Shown here: positions 1-10,688 of the stretch, one piece after another
Numbering within the stretch: position 1 is the stretch's first letter
Layout: each line of letters opens with the position of its first letter
From: Dicyema japonicum
Taxonomy: Eukaryota > Dicyemida > Rhombozoa > Dicyemidae
NCBI GenBank assembly: GCA_011109175.1
Contig: RDEW01000004.1
Coordinates: 1,759,355 to 1,823,354, forward strand
Direction: 5' to 3'
DNA length: 64,000 bases
Notes under the pieces: generated by a model
The model's database searches: none
Told to the model about the DNA's origin: nothing
The model's input: only the letters and a program-made list of their open reading frames with translations
Position numbers and translations under genes: made by a program

Positions 1-434
1 TTCACACCGGTTGAGGTCGATGATTCCGTACTTCACTACGGACAACTAGTGCCGGTGGACCCGATGAGTTATCACCGATTTACCTTAAACATCACGGAAC
101 GCGGTATTTCAAGGTTTTTTCAAGGTCATTGAATACGCCTGCCATATGGAGTCCTATTCCAAACTCAATAAACGAAATTCAATCAAACTGAGAACTACAC
201 GTTTGCATCCTACAATATTAAAACCCACTTCCCACTCTCCTTTCAGAGGAGTCCACGAGGAACCATGATCATAGATTCCAGAGTTTCGGCAAAGAACTTG
301 GAAACCCATTGGGCCATTGCTCGAGCAGAGGAATATCGATCGGTCCCTACAGAAGGACACCCCGACGGTTGGGACATTGGAAGACTACGCAAGGATGATC
401 ATGGAATTAATGGAAGATGGATCACTTAATTAGT
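1..434 (+). mobile_element. L3-type LINE, C-terminal end (5' part off window)
   Basis: Two open segments in different frames read like the end of a LINE ORF2. The second reads ...DTPTVGTLEDYARMIMELM and stops after a GSLN end inside GGATCACTTAATTAG, the same terminal sequence seen near 45.1 and 52.3 kb. The frame breaks show it is decayed. It enters from the left edge, so its 5' extent is unknown. Confidence 0.6.
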
Positions 435-469
435 GTTTTAACATCTTTCTTGGCGTTCTCAAATAATAA

Positions 470-721
470 TTAATAGAAATTTAATCGTCTTCTATGGATC
501 ATGTAATCGACAGTTTCTTGATCTGGAAACCCATTTGCATCACACGTGACTAAACGGTTAAAATTATTCATGGTAATGGAAAATCGTTTGCAACTACTCC
601 ATCGAGCTTCCATGATTTCAATCGAGGTTGACGAACACCTCATCCTCTTACGCTGTTCTGTTTGATGTTCTGGAGCCCCGGGAAGAGAATTAGTTGTAAA
701 AATGATTTTTATCAATTTCAA
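470..721 (-). CDS. Small hypothetical ORF (83 codons)
   Basis: An uninterrupted minus-strand ATG-to-TAA frame that converges on the LINE end at 1-434. The protein is basic in the middle (EQRKRMRCSS) and ends with a charged tail (DQETVDYMIHRRRLNFY). The middle segment SIEIMEARW resembles the SIDIMEFRW block of L1 LINE C-termini, so it may be a LINE relic rather than a host gene. No splice signal is needed to keep it open. I do not recognise a domain, and the choice between host gene and LINE remnant is undecided. Confidence 0.35.
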   Translation of the reverse strand: MKLIKIIFTTNSLPGAPEHQTEQRKRMRCSSTSIEIMEARWSSCKRFSITMNNFNRLVTCDANGFPDQETVDYMIHRRRLNFY

Positions 722-822
722 AATTCATAAATTTCGTTTTGTTAATTAATTTATATATTTGTATAAAAATACATTTTATTCATAATATAATTCTCTCAGA
801 TCAACAAATTAATTATTCTAAC

Positions 823-1409
823 ATGAAAATAATAGGTCTTATGTGTCAGCTAAAATATAGGCATTTTATTCTTCTGTCTGGGTCTGGTTGTGTCCTTCGG
901 AATATCCATTAGTTTGTACGCCACTGGTAAACTTTCTGAGTATTTTAAGGATTCAAGCTATCCGGCAGATGCCCCATGAATCCTGTGGTACCCAGGATTA
1001 CGATTTCAATAGGAATATTGGGCTTCGCGTTCGGGTTTGTTATTTTCTCCTCTTCATTTGACGCTATCTCTGCAAAAGGAAAAAACAAGACCAAATTTGT
1101 TGTTGGATGTGATATTGTCCTCTTCTTATTTTCCACTATTGCCTTTCTTATGTGCATTTCAAGTAAGCTTTCCTTCCATTTTAAGATGTGGTCTTGATCT
1201 CGAGACGACCAGTTGACCTTTTAAACGACAAATTCGCTTTGAGTAACGGTTACATCATTGACCCCAAATTTTGTGATTCCACCTCGTATTCCATCATATT
1301 TTATTTGTCTATCATACAATCTGCGCTATTGATTTCTTTCATTATTTACATCTCCGCGTGGTGTTGGTTCGACAGAAAACAATTCATGAGGCTAACCGTC
1401 AGAAGATGA
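823..1409 (+). CDS. Four-span membrane protein with three micro-introns
   Basis: The raw frame is broken, but removing three GT...AG introns at 836-860 (25 nt), 927-949 (23 nt) and 1163-1185 (23 nt) gives one continuous 171-residue protein (exons 823-835, 861-926, 950-1162, 1186-1409). Two introns start GTAA and end TTTTAAG. Predicted spans lie near residues 4-24 (ILFFCLGLVVSFGISISLYA), 45-65, 77-97 and 137-157, with a polar loop between spans 3 and 4 and a short basic C-tail (RLTVRR). The N-terminus begins directly with span 1. The topology resembles claudin/PMP22-like or MARVEL proteins, but I see no claudin W-GLW-C-C signature, so the family is open. A hydrophobic open segment just after the stop (1475-1563) could be a further exon, but I find no in-phase splice pair for it. 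Confidence 0.75.
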
Positions 1410-1574
1410 CTTTACTAATCTGCCTTTATTGACATGATTTTTCTTATATTTGAGGGATATTAGCTTATTTTGGAAGCCGACAATTGGCATAAGCTCGGTC
1501 TCCCTTGTAGGTCTTGGAGTACTTATTTTCCTGATGACATTTCTCTTCTCCTTAAAACAGTGATCCTGGATCAA

Positions 1575-2300
1575 TAAAGGTCTTCCTCAGATGTTGGATT
1601 CCCATGGATAATGGCCGCTCCAAGGCCCTGTCGAAACCATGTTTGTTATAGATTTTTCAAATTCTTTTGATGGCGGATACACCAAAAATACAAGAAATGT
1701 ATAGTTCTTTGGATCGGTATGTCTCTTGCATTTGATTCTGTCCACAGAGTCATACTCATTAAATTTGTAAACCTTCCACGACACGGATGATGTTATAATG
1801 ATCCCTTTGATGATAGAAGATATCTAGCAGTCAATTTGGGAAATTCTACCTCTAACTTTTTAAACCACAAAGGGAGTTCCACGAGGAGACTCTCTGTTCC
1901 CTATTCTTTTCGCTATTTATCTTGAGTTGAGAGACTTCAGAGCGTCAATTAAAGGCTAATGAAGTGGTTTATGAGGTGATTTGCATTTTATTTGACGATA
2001 TTGAATATCTCAAATACGCACACGTGGGTGTTCTATATATAGTCAAATGGTTCTTTAATATAAACACTGAAAACTGAGTTTACATCATTTACCCGTTCAG
2101 AGACAAGATCAGAAGAAGATGTAGCCCTTGCATCTGATGTTGTCGAAAACCTAATAACACATGGTTCTGGGTAGAAAGCTCAGTGGGAAGTTAAGATTTA
2201 CAAAAGCTTTATCGTACGATCCTAATTTATAATTGGAGGACATGGGGGTTACTGAAGCAGGTCATAGAGAGTATTGATAGTATTCACTGCGACATGTTTA
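1575..2300 (+). mobile_element. Decayed L1 LINE, reverse-transcriptase region
   Basis: Open pieces in shifting frames carry RT motifs: an AFDSVHR-type block near 1720-1750, then GVPRGDSLFPILFAIYLE at about 1868-1925, which matches the GDSLSPVLF block of the copy at 24 kb. A degraded catalytic box (FDDIEYLK) follows near 1995. There are many stops and frameshifts. It starts soon after the membrane-protein gene ends. Confidence 0.65.
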
Positions 2301-2529
2301 CACAATCCTGTTCTCTTTAGTTAAAGGACTTTATTAATTTATGTGTTTTATTAATGATAATGAAGTTTAATTTTATGTAGACAAGTACTGAATTTTGACA
2401 TCAATGCTAAAATGATCTTTGATGACATATCACTAACAGATAAAATTCGTCAATACTTCAATAGTAAAGATAAATCTCACAACTATTTTTGAAATTAAGA
2501 ACAAAATTCGAAAAATCAAACAAATTCTA

Positions 2530-2959
2530 CTAATCCCCATTATTTGTGTCCGAGAAATCCCCCATGTCTCGTTCGTGCATATCCCTGAGGTCAACAGGTC
2601 TGTTTAAAGTTTGGCTTTGTAGTAATCCGATGTAATTGAAACTATCTTCCAAAATCATTTCAATACTTCTTATACGGTTATCCTCACGTGCTGGAAGTAT
2701 ATTGTCAAATTTTCAAGAACAGCTAACATTGAGGGATCATTTTCAAGTTCAAAGATGTCATCATCAATAAAAGGACTATATTCTGGAAACATTTCAAATT
2801 TACGCTATTTCTTTCATATATACGCAACTTACGAAATCGATTATTTTTATTCTGCATCACTTCCAGGTTTTTCCGTGTTTTCCGGAAAGCAGGAGTCAAA
2901 CCCAATAGTTTGGCACCAAATATTCTTTGATTCAAAACTTTGTGTATCCGATGTCTCAT
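2530..2959 (-). CDS. Unrecognised small nuclear-looking protein, three exons
   Basis: Model: ATG at 2959, exon 2959-2833, intron 2832-2783 (50 nt, donor GTAAGT, acceptor TTTCCAG), exon 2782-2721, intron 2720-2683 (38 nt, weaker acceptor), exon 2682-2530. It gives 113 residues. The N-terminal third is basic (AFRKTRKN), the middle is acidic (SPFIDDDIFELENDPSML), and the end is polar (DLRDMHERDMGDF). The first intron is well supported because it joins two open frames in phase with consensus sites. The second is less certain, since the coding signal changes frame there but the acceptor CGTGAG is poor. I recognise no family. The basic-then-acidic layout suggests a nucleic-acid or chromatin partner, which is only inference. 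Confidence 0.55.
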
Positions 2960-2974
2960 TGTGTGCTTGAACAC

Positions 2975-3430
2975 GAAAAAAGGGAGATGAGGGCTAGAGA
3001 TGTTAACTATCTATATCATGAATTAGTAAAATCGTATGTTTTTTATATTTTTATCAATTTTAGGTGTAAGTGTTAAGGACTAGTGAGAAACCTGATTTGT
3101 AACTTAATTTAAAGGGGCTCCTCTCTCAAATAGGATATATCGAAGGTATGGCTGGTGATATTTTGTCAAAGAGAGTAAAGCGTATCAAAGAAATTCCATG
3201 CCCTATAAGTCTCCAATATCAATTGATACATCTTATCCAAATTGCCAATATAATTGAGGACTTTCTTTGTCTTGAGCTTTCTTTGGCAGTACGCGTGGTA
3301 AAGAACTTGGTCTGAACCTCAATCTTACTATTTCATACAGAACAACTTCTTTGATTGATTTCTTTTAAAAAATAAAATTATTAGATAAAAACGTATTCTC
3401 AATTTGAAAGAATTCAAATATAAAATTGTT
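2975..3430. other. No gene seen
   Basis: AT-rich spacer between the small minus-strand gene and the L2 relic. Short open frames only; no motif or splice-joined frame found. Confidence 0.4.
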
Positions 3431-3950
3431 TTTTTTTCATCTGACTCGGATTGAAGATTATCCAGACTCACAGGTGCCGATGTGGTGATACCGTCGACTG
3501 TTGTGGACATCATGACCTCTCTTGTCGAAGAAATGCACGACGATTCCCAAGACATAAGGTGATCAACGGAATTGTTAAGCGAGCCCTGGAGTCTGCTGGA
3601 TACCCCTCCATACTTGAACATGTTGGCTCGGATAGAGAAGACGGAAAACGGCCTGATGGAATCAAAATTTATCTATTCGAGGAGGGGAAACCTTTGGTAT
3701 ATGCGACGTTCGTCGACCCTTTGCTCATCCAACATGAAAGTAAAGGGGAATAAATATGTAGCGCTACGCGATCGATTCGTTCTACCCCATCATTGTTGAG
3801 ACAACATGGGAATAAGCAAAAAATCGCTTCTTTTCCTAAAGAAATTAGACGCCTAACTGCACCCACGACGCATGTGAGACTCGGTGAAGGTTGATCTTGT
3901 CTTTATTTCTCGGTGATCCCGGTAAATTCAAAATTGATGTTCAATTCTCA
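3430..3950 (+). mobile_element. Decayed L2 LINE, C-terminal domain
   Basis: The 3451-3753 frame carries the L2 C-terminal pattern: CRCGDTVDCCGHHDLSC, a PRHK block, a RALESAGYPSILE block and DGKRPDG. The continuation to about 3950 is frameshifted. The cysteine/histidine spacing suggests a nucleic-acid-binding knuckle of the retroelement protein. Two further copies with the same blocks lie at 20.3 and 41 kb. Confidence 0.8.
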
Positions 3951-4149
3951 TATATCGTTCAAGACAAAATTGAGGGTTTAAACGCGTTCCTATGGTTCTG
4001 TACAATTATGGAACATCGGGCCTCAATTAGTCTTACTGGGAAAACTAAACTTCTACCACAGAAATCAGCTACGGTCGCTGATGAAAATTATGATTCAAAA
4101 AAAGATTTGTAAAAAAGAGCTTTACTGAATATGCAATCACAGCGATCCA

Positions 4150-4385
4150 AAAGAGAGAGTTGAAAATTATTTGGACATATCTTAAGAATGGACCACCCAG
4201 TTCCAGCAAACAATGCTATGGAAGTTTACTTTTATATATGTTGTGGATACCACGGACGTCCTCACTACTCTCTCCTATTGCAATTCACGAAGATCTTGAG
4301 AATGTAAAAATGAAACTCGAAAATGTAGATGTCCTTCGAAAAATCGCCTTCTCATGGAGAGCGTGGAGTGGAGGTATGTAAAATG
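4150..4385 (+). mobile_element. L1 LINE relic (GHILR/PAN block)
   Basis: Across frames the DNA still reads LDIS/LRMDHPVPANNAMEVYF and a following GRPH block, the degraded form of the L1 C-terminal block that is intact at 14.8 and 24.3 kb. Stops and frameshifts make it non-coding now. Confidence 0.5.
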
Positions 4386-4389
4386 ATAG

Positions 4390-5925
4390 ATTGTCCACGA
4401 TGTTGCAAAAGCGAAAAGAAGATCCTCTGACACGCAACATCTGGTATCCACAAGTGATCCCAGAATACTCTGTCATTAGCATAGACAAGGAGCTATGACA
4501 AAAATATGTTTAAAAAATATAACCCAAACGAGTTTACCGCTAAACGTTCTTACTAAAACATCCTCAAAGATTGAGAAACCTTCTTTAAGAGGGTCAAAGA
4601 TATCTTGTCACCCCCAGGAGTATTGTTTTTAGTTTCTAGTTTCCATATTAACCTCTTCATATGTAATAGCCTGGAAAACCACGCTCGATACCACCGGATA
4701 GTTACCATTTTGCGTCTCTCCAAGGATACAAAGTCCTAGACACACTGACTGGTGGACCTCTCGACACTTAAACAGAATCACCGAAATTACAGCAAAAATC
4801 TCAGCAATCTCTGACTGGTCCGAGGTTTTATAAGCATTCGAAAGCATAAATACACACGAACGAATCTTCTCTTTTCCAGACAAGCTCTTCAACTGCTCTT
4901 AAAAGTCAGACCTTACAGGGTGATTCTTTAGCGTGATTTCGTCCACTTCTTACTCTACATGTCCACAAAACCATTCTAATTTATCACGGGAAATCTATCC
5001 TCTGTATGAAAGTTTGATTTTTCTCAAATCCAGTCCTTCAAATGAAGGAAACTGATGGCTAACAAAAAGACCACAGTCAGGAGCAGAGATTCGTCAGGTG
5101 TATTTGATGCTGTGCAGAACTCTGAGGTGGACCTGGACAAGAAAATAAATGGCCCGTATTCTGGTCGCTAAGAATACATGATGGACAAAATGGAGAAGAC
5201 GATTGTCCGATTCTGTTCATAGGAACAGGACCACAACAATGCGCACCAAGTGGACACGAACTTCCAATGAATTCACTTCTATCAATTTTTCGTTTTCATT
5301 CGGGTAACTAAACGTAGATAAAACTTCCTAAATTTGTAGTCAACAGACCCAACTTATTTCCCTTACCGCGACTACCAAATAGTTTGCTTGATAGTGGCTA
5401 CAGGACTAAGGTACCGTTCCCAGATTTCTTCTCGCTCGCATTCTAACTTTTAATCGGTCCTGTTATGGCTGGCAAAGAGTTTCCCCATAGGGACACGCTT
5501 GAAAGTTTGCCCACGTGTACTCCACTAGAATGTCCCTCAGAGATATAAAAAAGGAAGTTTTCTAGCCATGAACGCTTCCTGGTTGTCCCAATTGTCAGAA
5601 CGCAGGTTGTATCCAATTTTGCCAGGGTTTGAATATGTTCGTGAAGCTTGGTCAGAAGTGGTCGATGATCACACCAACGTCCCTAACACTCGTGGATTAC
5701 ATATCAAACAGTGCATTAACGGATAGGAGACCTCTAATTAGTCTTCTCAAATTATTGTTTTTTCTGTATCGGGTCGGTGGAACTAACAAGTCAAAGATAC
5801 ACCTAAAAAGATAACAGTAAACAATTAGTTAAATGTATCAAGTTTCCACAGTTACAGAAACAGAGTCCTTCAACGTTACACAAGTCCATCCAGCAAAAAG
5901 GTAAACAAAGTCCATTCATTGCAGT
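4390..5925. other. Stretch without a supportable gene
   Basis: Short overlapping frames on both strands, none with a recognisable motif and none that I could extend by splicing. GC is slightly above the flanking spacers, in line with old transposon sequence. Confidence 0.35.
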
Positions 5926-5929
5926 TGTG

Positions 5930-6035
5930 AAAACTCCTCCTGTAGAGTGGGGGAGAGCTAATGATACTTTTTCGTGTTACCCTGGCACTGGGCGTCACTT
6001 GAGACAAGTGGATCTTATGACGGCACTCTTGTAGA
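5930..6035 (+). repeat. Dispersed repeat R-X, partial copy
   Basis: Contains CCCTGGCACTGGGCGTCACTT, matching at several points the copies at 35.7, 37.5 and 52.4 kb (core ...GGCACTGGGCGCCACCTAG). This copy also shares upstream sequence (ACTCCTCCTGTAGAGTGG) with the one at 37.46 kb, so the family extends 5' of the core. Confidence 0.5.
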
Positions 6036-6599
6036 AAAGGGAAGAGGAGGAACAGACGAAACAAACAGAAAACTTAAACCAATGGTACAAGCGGTCCATA
6101 AAGTTAATTTATCAATTTAGTTAAACTAATGTTTATAAAAATAAAATAAATAAAGAATAAATGAAAGTGACCTCATGAAGTGGTTGAATGAAAAATAATA
6201 CATAAATAATGAAATGTGTGAAAAAATTATTGAAATTCTGCCTAATCTTTGGTATTCATGAGTCACCTGCTTTCCACGGTTGTGGCTAACGACCCAACTT
6301 CTTTCATAGATTAAGAAACTATAATTCGGTCCATTGGAGGTGACATTCTCGAACATTCTATTTTTGTGGTCTTCTCTCAGTCTTCCGAGATTGTTAGAAT
6401 TAATTTTCTCTCTGTGTGTCCCTTAATACTGATTTTATATTTTAGTATATTGAGAATCATACCCAGGTCAGGAGATTCAAAACCGGACCTGCGTGCATCT
6501 GATACTTTTTTTGTTTAGAACTTTGGATTTCTGATGTCTCCCGAGTCGTTCACTTTTCTGTGATTTCGAAAAAGAAATTATGCGGAATATTGTATAACA

Positions 6600-7480
6600 C
6601 GAACGTTGGGAAGCCATGTTGAAAAGACTACGAATAATACCTCCTCCGCTATACTGTGTAAATCGATTAGGAGGCTTAAGAAGTGCTCTCCACACTTAAT
6701 TGCACAAAGAGATCCAGGTACAAATCCCAATGACTTTATGAAGTGCTGTCATCAACCATATCCAATGACCTGGATCTCTATTCAGGCCATGTTGAAGGAA
6801 TAAATGTCCCACATAACCTTCTTCGACCCGTCTAACTGAAAAACCTGGTATTTTCCGATGGCAATAACACAAATATTCAATTTTTAGATAAACGAGAACA
6901 AGATTCCGTTACTATGGAAGAAATCGCTGATACACCCTATCCTGATAGAAACAAATCACCTAACAGCCCATCCTCCTACCGCTCGGTTTTCATCATCTAT
7001 GCATTGTCACGGAAGTGGTCCTTCTCAAGATCCGTCCTTTCGTCACATTTCCATCTTTTTACACGGATTCCACGATGGATACTTAAGGACAGCGCACTTA
7101 ACAAAACTTATCCAATTCATTTTTGACTGGCTGAATATTCCCAATCCACAAGAGAGAAACGTACTGGTCTCAGTGGTGGCAAACAACCAAAAGTAAAATC
7201 GGGATGGAGTGCCACAAGGATCACCGCTGTTGCCAACGTTATTTAATATGATCCTCAGTGACCAATTCTCCCCAAACTCAATTTTCTTATATGAAAATAA
7301 TCTCGTGATTGGAACGAAACATCAGAGACGAGGAGGCGATACGGTCTGTGCAAGAACCTGGTGAATCTTTGGTTCTTGAAGAATTGCCTAAAAGTATCAC
7401 CAGATAAGTCACATGTCGCTTGTACGATGAAACACAAACAACGCCAGCAGTATATGATTCCCGGCCTTCTTAACTGAGCT
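6600..7480 (+). mobile_element. Decayed L3 (jockey-like) LINE
   Basis: Near 6905-6960 the sequence reads KIPLLWKKSLIHPI, matching the pre-RT block at 51.2 kb. A GVPQGSPLLP-type block lies near 7205-7235, followed by LVNLWFLKN-like coding for the post-catalytic helix. The frame is broken several times. Confidence 0.55.
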
Positions 7481-7499
7481 TAACGTCTGATGACATGGG

Positions 7500-8050
7500 A
7501 TCTGACAGAGATGTGTTCGAAACAGAAAGATGGATTTTTCAGCAAAGGTCAATTCTTGTAAAACAGCTCCCAATCGTCGGACAATGAGTCCTTTTGGCAC
7601 ATAATAGTTGCTGAAAGGGATCTTCCTACTTTCTCCCTCACCAAGTGGTGAAGATTACTATTATGAAAATTCTTCCGCCTAAGAATGAAGTGATGTCCGC
7701 GACGGTAGGACGTGTGATAAAAATAAAAGAGGACGGACTTACTATCCACCTCTCTTCTGAAGCGGAAGTCTGTAATGGACTGTTGGAGGATGGATTTGGT
7801 CTGCACAATTGGACGTAACATGACCCTTTCAATCCTATGAGTCACCCTGAATTCTCTCCTTTCATTCACATTTCAAGTGAACTTGGTAACCTCGAGGATC
7901 GAGAAAGTTCAGAATGGTAGAATTGATGAGTTGGTTTAACACTTTGATGTATCAAACATCAGACAATGGAATAGATAGGTTTGTATTTATGGTGGACAAT
8001 CCACTCTCTAACCTCCAATACTGATAATGTCATCAGGACGAATATAGTGA
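7500..8050. other. No gene seen
   Basis: Two overlapping minus-strand frames (7549-7869 and 7638-7832) are the longest, but they contradict each other, lack motifs and have no matching splice sites. I treat the stretch as non-coding or old repeat. Confidence 0.3.
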
Positions 8051-8054
8051 TTGT

Positions 8055-8265
8055 CTACCTAGTTAAGTCTCCCTTTTCTCCCGAGCATGAGCGTGGCAAC
8101 GGAAGTGGAAACATTGAAAATCAAAAGTTCTGACGTAAGGAAATTTCGGATACCCGAAGGATCCGTATTCGAGTCCCTTTCACTCCAAAATTGAAAGAAC
8201 TCAGAGGATAATCTGTCAGAAACGTCACCTATTATATAATAGTTAATTTCTCCCATCTCCAACCG
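8055..8265 (+). repeat. tRNA-derived SINE copy
   Basis: Carries an RNA polymerase III A-box-like sequence (GTGGCAACGGAAGTGG, 8093-8108) and a B-box-like sequence (GTATTCGAGTCC, 8165-8176). Spacing is wider than in a standard tRNA and the arms do not pair, so it is not a working tRNA gene. A related copy in the opposite direction lies at 34.4-34.6 kb. Confidence 0.5.
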
Positions 8266-8299
8266 AACTCACGGACTTGACCATTGATGTGGGATAACA

Positions 8300-9398
8300 A
8301 TTTTCCGTTCTCGAATGGGAGATCTATCGTGAGGAATGTGACGTTTTTGACTTTGCCAAATTCAAAAAACTGCAGAAGTACTCAGCTCTTGGAGATTGCT
8401 TTCGCTTCATTCAAATCGCATTAAGTTGGAGACAACCTTAATCCGATCATTAAATTGCTTTTGTATTTACAAGAAACATAGATCTAAGCCACTGAAGATG
8501 TTAACTCTAATAAATACTTTCGAAGACTCACCGCCGATCATAAAATCTAGGGAATCGAGAAATACCACGTAATTGTTAGTAATCTGAGAATACGGGAGGC
8601 AATCCCCGAATATATTGCACAATTCGTAGTTATTATTTTTGATATCAAGATCTGCCGCCCGATTCTATTCAAAAAAATTCGGATTCAATCTGCCACATGT
8701 GATTCTACAGAAAATGAGAATTACAGAAAAGTCGTGAGTTTAAATGATATCCGTGATTTATGTGGACAATCAAATGCTAGCTGCCTTGAGCGTAAATGTA
8801 ATAAACTCTAAATTGTTATTGTAGTCAGCAAAGTTTCTCTCCTCGTTGAGCAAAAGTTGATGGTCATTTTAATTTCGTCCACCAAAAGTTGTTTAGGAGA
8901 AAAATCCCCGAACTTAGAGAATCAAAGATGGAACAGAAATTTTTAAAATTCAACAAATATTTTGATGCATCTGATTTTGAGAAATGGGAGGCACCTCGGG
9001 GTTTTATTCCGTCGCTTCCTCTACACAAATTTCCATTTCAAACTGATAGTAGGGGAAATGGTAGGCCGAGTCCATTTTTCGTTTATTTGGTCCAAAAACT
9101 CATCTTTAAAAATGTCAGGAAAACATTTGTCTCTTTTTGTAGAATAAACCTGCCTAATAAGAGACTAGTACTTCCATGTTCTTTTCAACCCTTAGGAAAG
9201 ACACGTTGTATCGATAGAAAAGTAAAATTTATCCGTCGCGGTCGGTTGACCTATACTGCCTGCAAAAATATAGGCACAGATTTATTTCCAGAATTTCAAA
9301 ATTTTACCACAAAAATTATCTGTCAGTTTGAAATCTTCGTTGATTTCATTTTCCCCAAAAATTTCAAAAATTTGTATAAATTCCGCTCACTGTTTTAA
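8300..9398 (+). CDS. Unrecognised multi-exon gene (about 300 codons, 5' end unresolved)
   Basis: Five open segments join in phase: exon about 8300-8424, intron 8425-8488 (64), exon 8489-8499, intron 8500-8550 (51), exon 8551-8797, intron 8798-8824 (27, GTAATA...TTGTAG), exon 8825-8855, intron 8856-8896 (41), exon 8897-9398. The 27-nt intron is the best supported. The last exon alone is open for 167 codons, the longest frame in the window. Readable stretches include FDFAKFKKLQKYSALGD, VSLNDIRDLCGQSNAS and KYFDASDFEKWEAPRGF. The C-terminal third is basic and hydrophobic and may contain further introns, for example a 29-nt GT...TTTTTGTAG candidate starting near 9115. The start codon was not found; the upstream side abuts a SINE. 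No family recognised. Confidence 0.5.
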
Positions 9399-9399
9399 C

Positions 9400-9550
9400 G
9401 TCTGGTTTCCTTGCGCCTGAGACGATGGAATTCTTTAGTCGTCTAGGGTTCGGATTTCTGCACGAACAGGAAATCCCTGCTAGCGCTGCTTTTTGAATGA
9501 ACCTCACTCGCCATCTTAGAGGGAATAGCCACGCTGTCTTTAATTGTTCC
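9400..9550 (+). mobile_element. L2 LINE relic, extreme C-terminus
   Basis: Reads in broken frames as ETMEFFSRLGF then LRGNSHAV, the terminal L2 block also found at 20.9, 29.6, 44.7 and 49.3 kb. It abuts the stop codon of the preceding gene. Confidence 0.6.
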
Positions 9551-9755
9551 AAACAAGATTTCTAAAAAATAAATTCGGTTTTCTAAAATCAAATTTTATT
9601 ACGTTTTTCATGTCCTCATTAAGCAAGACCAACTTTCGTCCAAAATATAAACGGGGGAACCTAATTATTATTCAGTTGGTAGACGTGTTCAATTACATTT
9701 GATGAGAAAATCTGCTTTTCAAGAATCGCTTTAATCTTTTCAAATTCGTTCACAG

Positions 9756-10038
9756 AAAAAAAAGAATCGAGAATGATGTTCCCACAGACTATACGAACTC
9801 TAAAACATATAACATAGAGGAGTTAACGTATTTTACTTAAATCTGACTATTTCGTCTTTTAAAACACACCAACAGATATTACATATCAATGATGAGTGTT
9901 AAATGGGATTTCCCTAAGAATCCAAATGAAAAATGCTACTTGCTCAATTTTACTGTAAAGGTAAATAATGTCGGAATATATTTTGGTTTTAAGGTAAATT
10001 TGGCTGTTTTTTAGCATCGTTTTTCCAATTTGGGATAA
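9756..10038 (+). CDS. Unrecognised small gene, three visible exons (5' end missing)
   Basis: Model: exon 9756-9827 after a TTCACAG acceptor, intron 9828-9875 (48 nt, ends CCAACAG), exon 9876-9993, intron 9994-10014 (21 nt, GTAAAT...TTTTTTAG), exon 10015-10038 with TAA. All joins are in phase. The protein reads ENDVPTDYTNSKTYNIEEL, then VKWDFPKNPNEKCYLLNF, and ends KHRFSNLG. A second optional intron (9961-9993, 33 nt) would keep the frame either way. The first coding exon is probably upstream near 9680, where VGRRVQLHLMRKSAFQES is open, but the connecting splice could not be fixed. Family unknown. Confidence 0.45.
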
Positions 10039-10099
10039 GAGTTTAGTATCTCCTCGTGTAATTACTGTTAGACATTCTACTTAATCGTTTAGCCGTGTA

Positions 10100-10290
10100 G
10101 CCTCTCAGGAAAATATTATTTTATTATTATTATTTAAGCCAAAGAAACACCGTCTTAACAAATAACTAATATTCAGGTGATCCTGGGATCTCTCAATAAT
10201 GGGCCATTTTTTCTCGATGCTCCGACTGTGATCCCACGCATTTTCTATACGGACGGGGTCTTTTTCCTTTTCTCTCTGAAAATACAATTC
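10100..10290 (-). mobile_element. L3 LINE 3' end
   Basis: On the minus strand the sequence runs to a GGATCACCTGAATATTAG end, a short 3' UTR (...GGTGTTTCTTTGGCTT) and a run of TAATAAT repeats. The same end occurs at 23.11 kb (TTTTTTGGCTCAATAAAAT). It is 5'-truncated; only the last part is present. Confidence 0.6.
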
Positions 10291-10688
10291 ATTTACTTCA
10301 AAGGAAGACTAATCTCTACAGCAAATAATCTAAAGGTCTCAGATATTTTTTAATCTAAAATTTATTTAATTTATTAAAAGTCAATTTTAAAGATAAGGTC
10401 TCCATTTTGTCTTGCAGACATTGAGAACGCAATATGAGTTACTCCTCATGATCGCAAGCCCAATGTTCTGGAAGAAAGATCGTGTCATTCTAAGCTCTTC
10501 CTTCATCAGTTGGAATTTTCGAATACACGATCTGACTTCCCAGTATTCAATTTCACGTCTTAAAATCTTGAAATTAGATAAATTATTTTTCGTATGAAAT
10601 TTCAGTCTATATAAATTTTTTATATATTTATTAAAAAAGTTAATTAAATTAAAGTTAGTTTCAGAAAAAAATAATAAAAAATTAAACA

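Noticed and set aside
3451-3753. Host zinc-finger gene
   Set aside because: The same cysteine/histidine and DGKRPDG blocks recur at 20.4 and 41.4 kb in LINE context.
7549-7869. 106-codon minus-strand ORF
   Set aside because: It overlaps another minus-strand frame of similar length, lacks motifs and splice partners, and lies in LINE-rich sequence.
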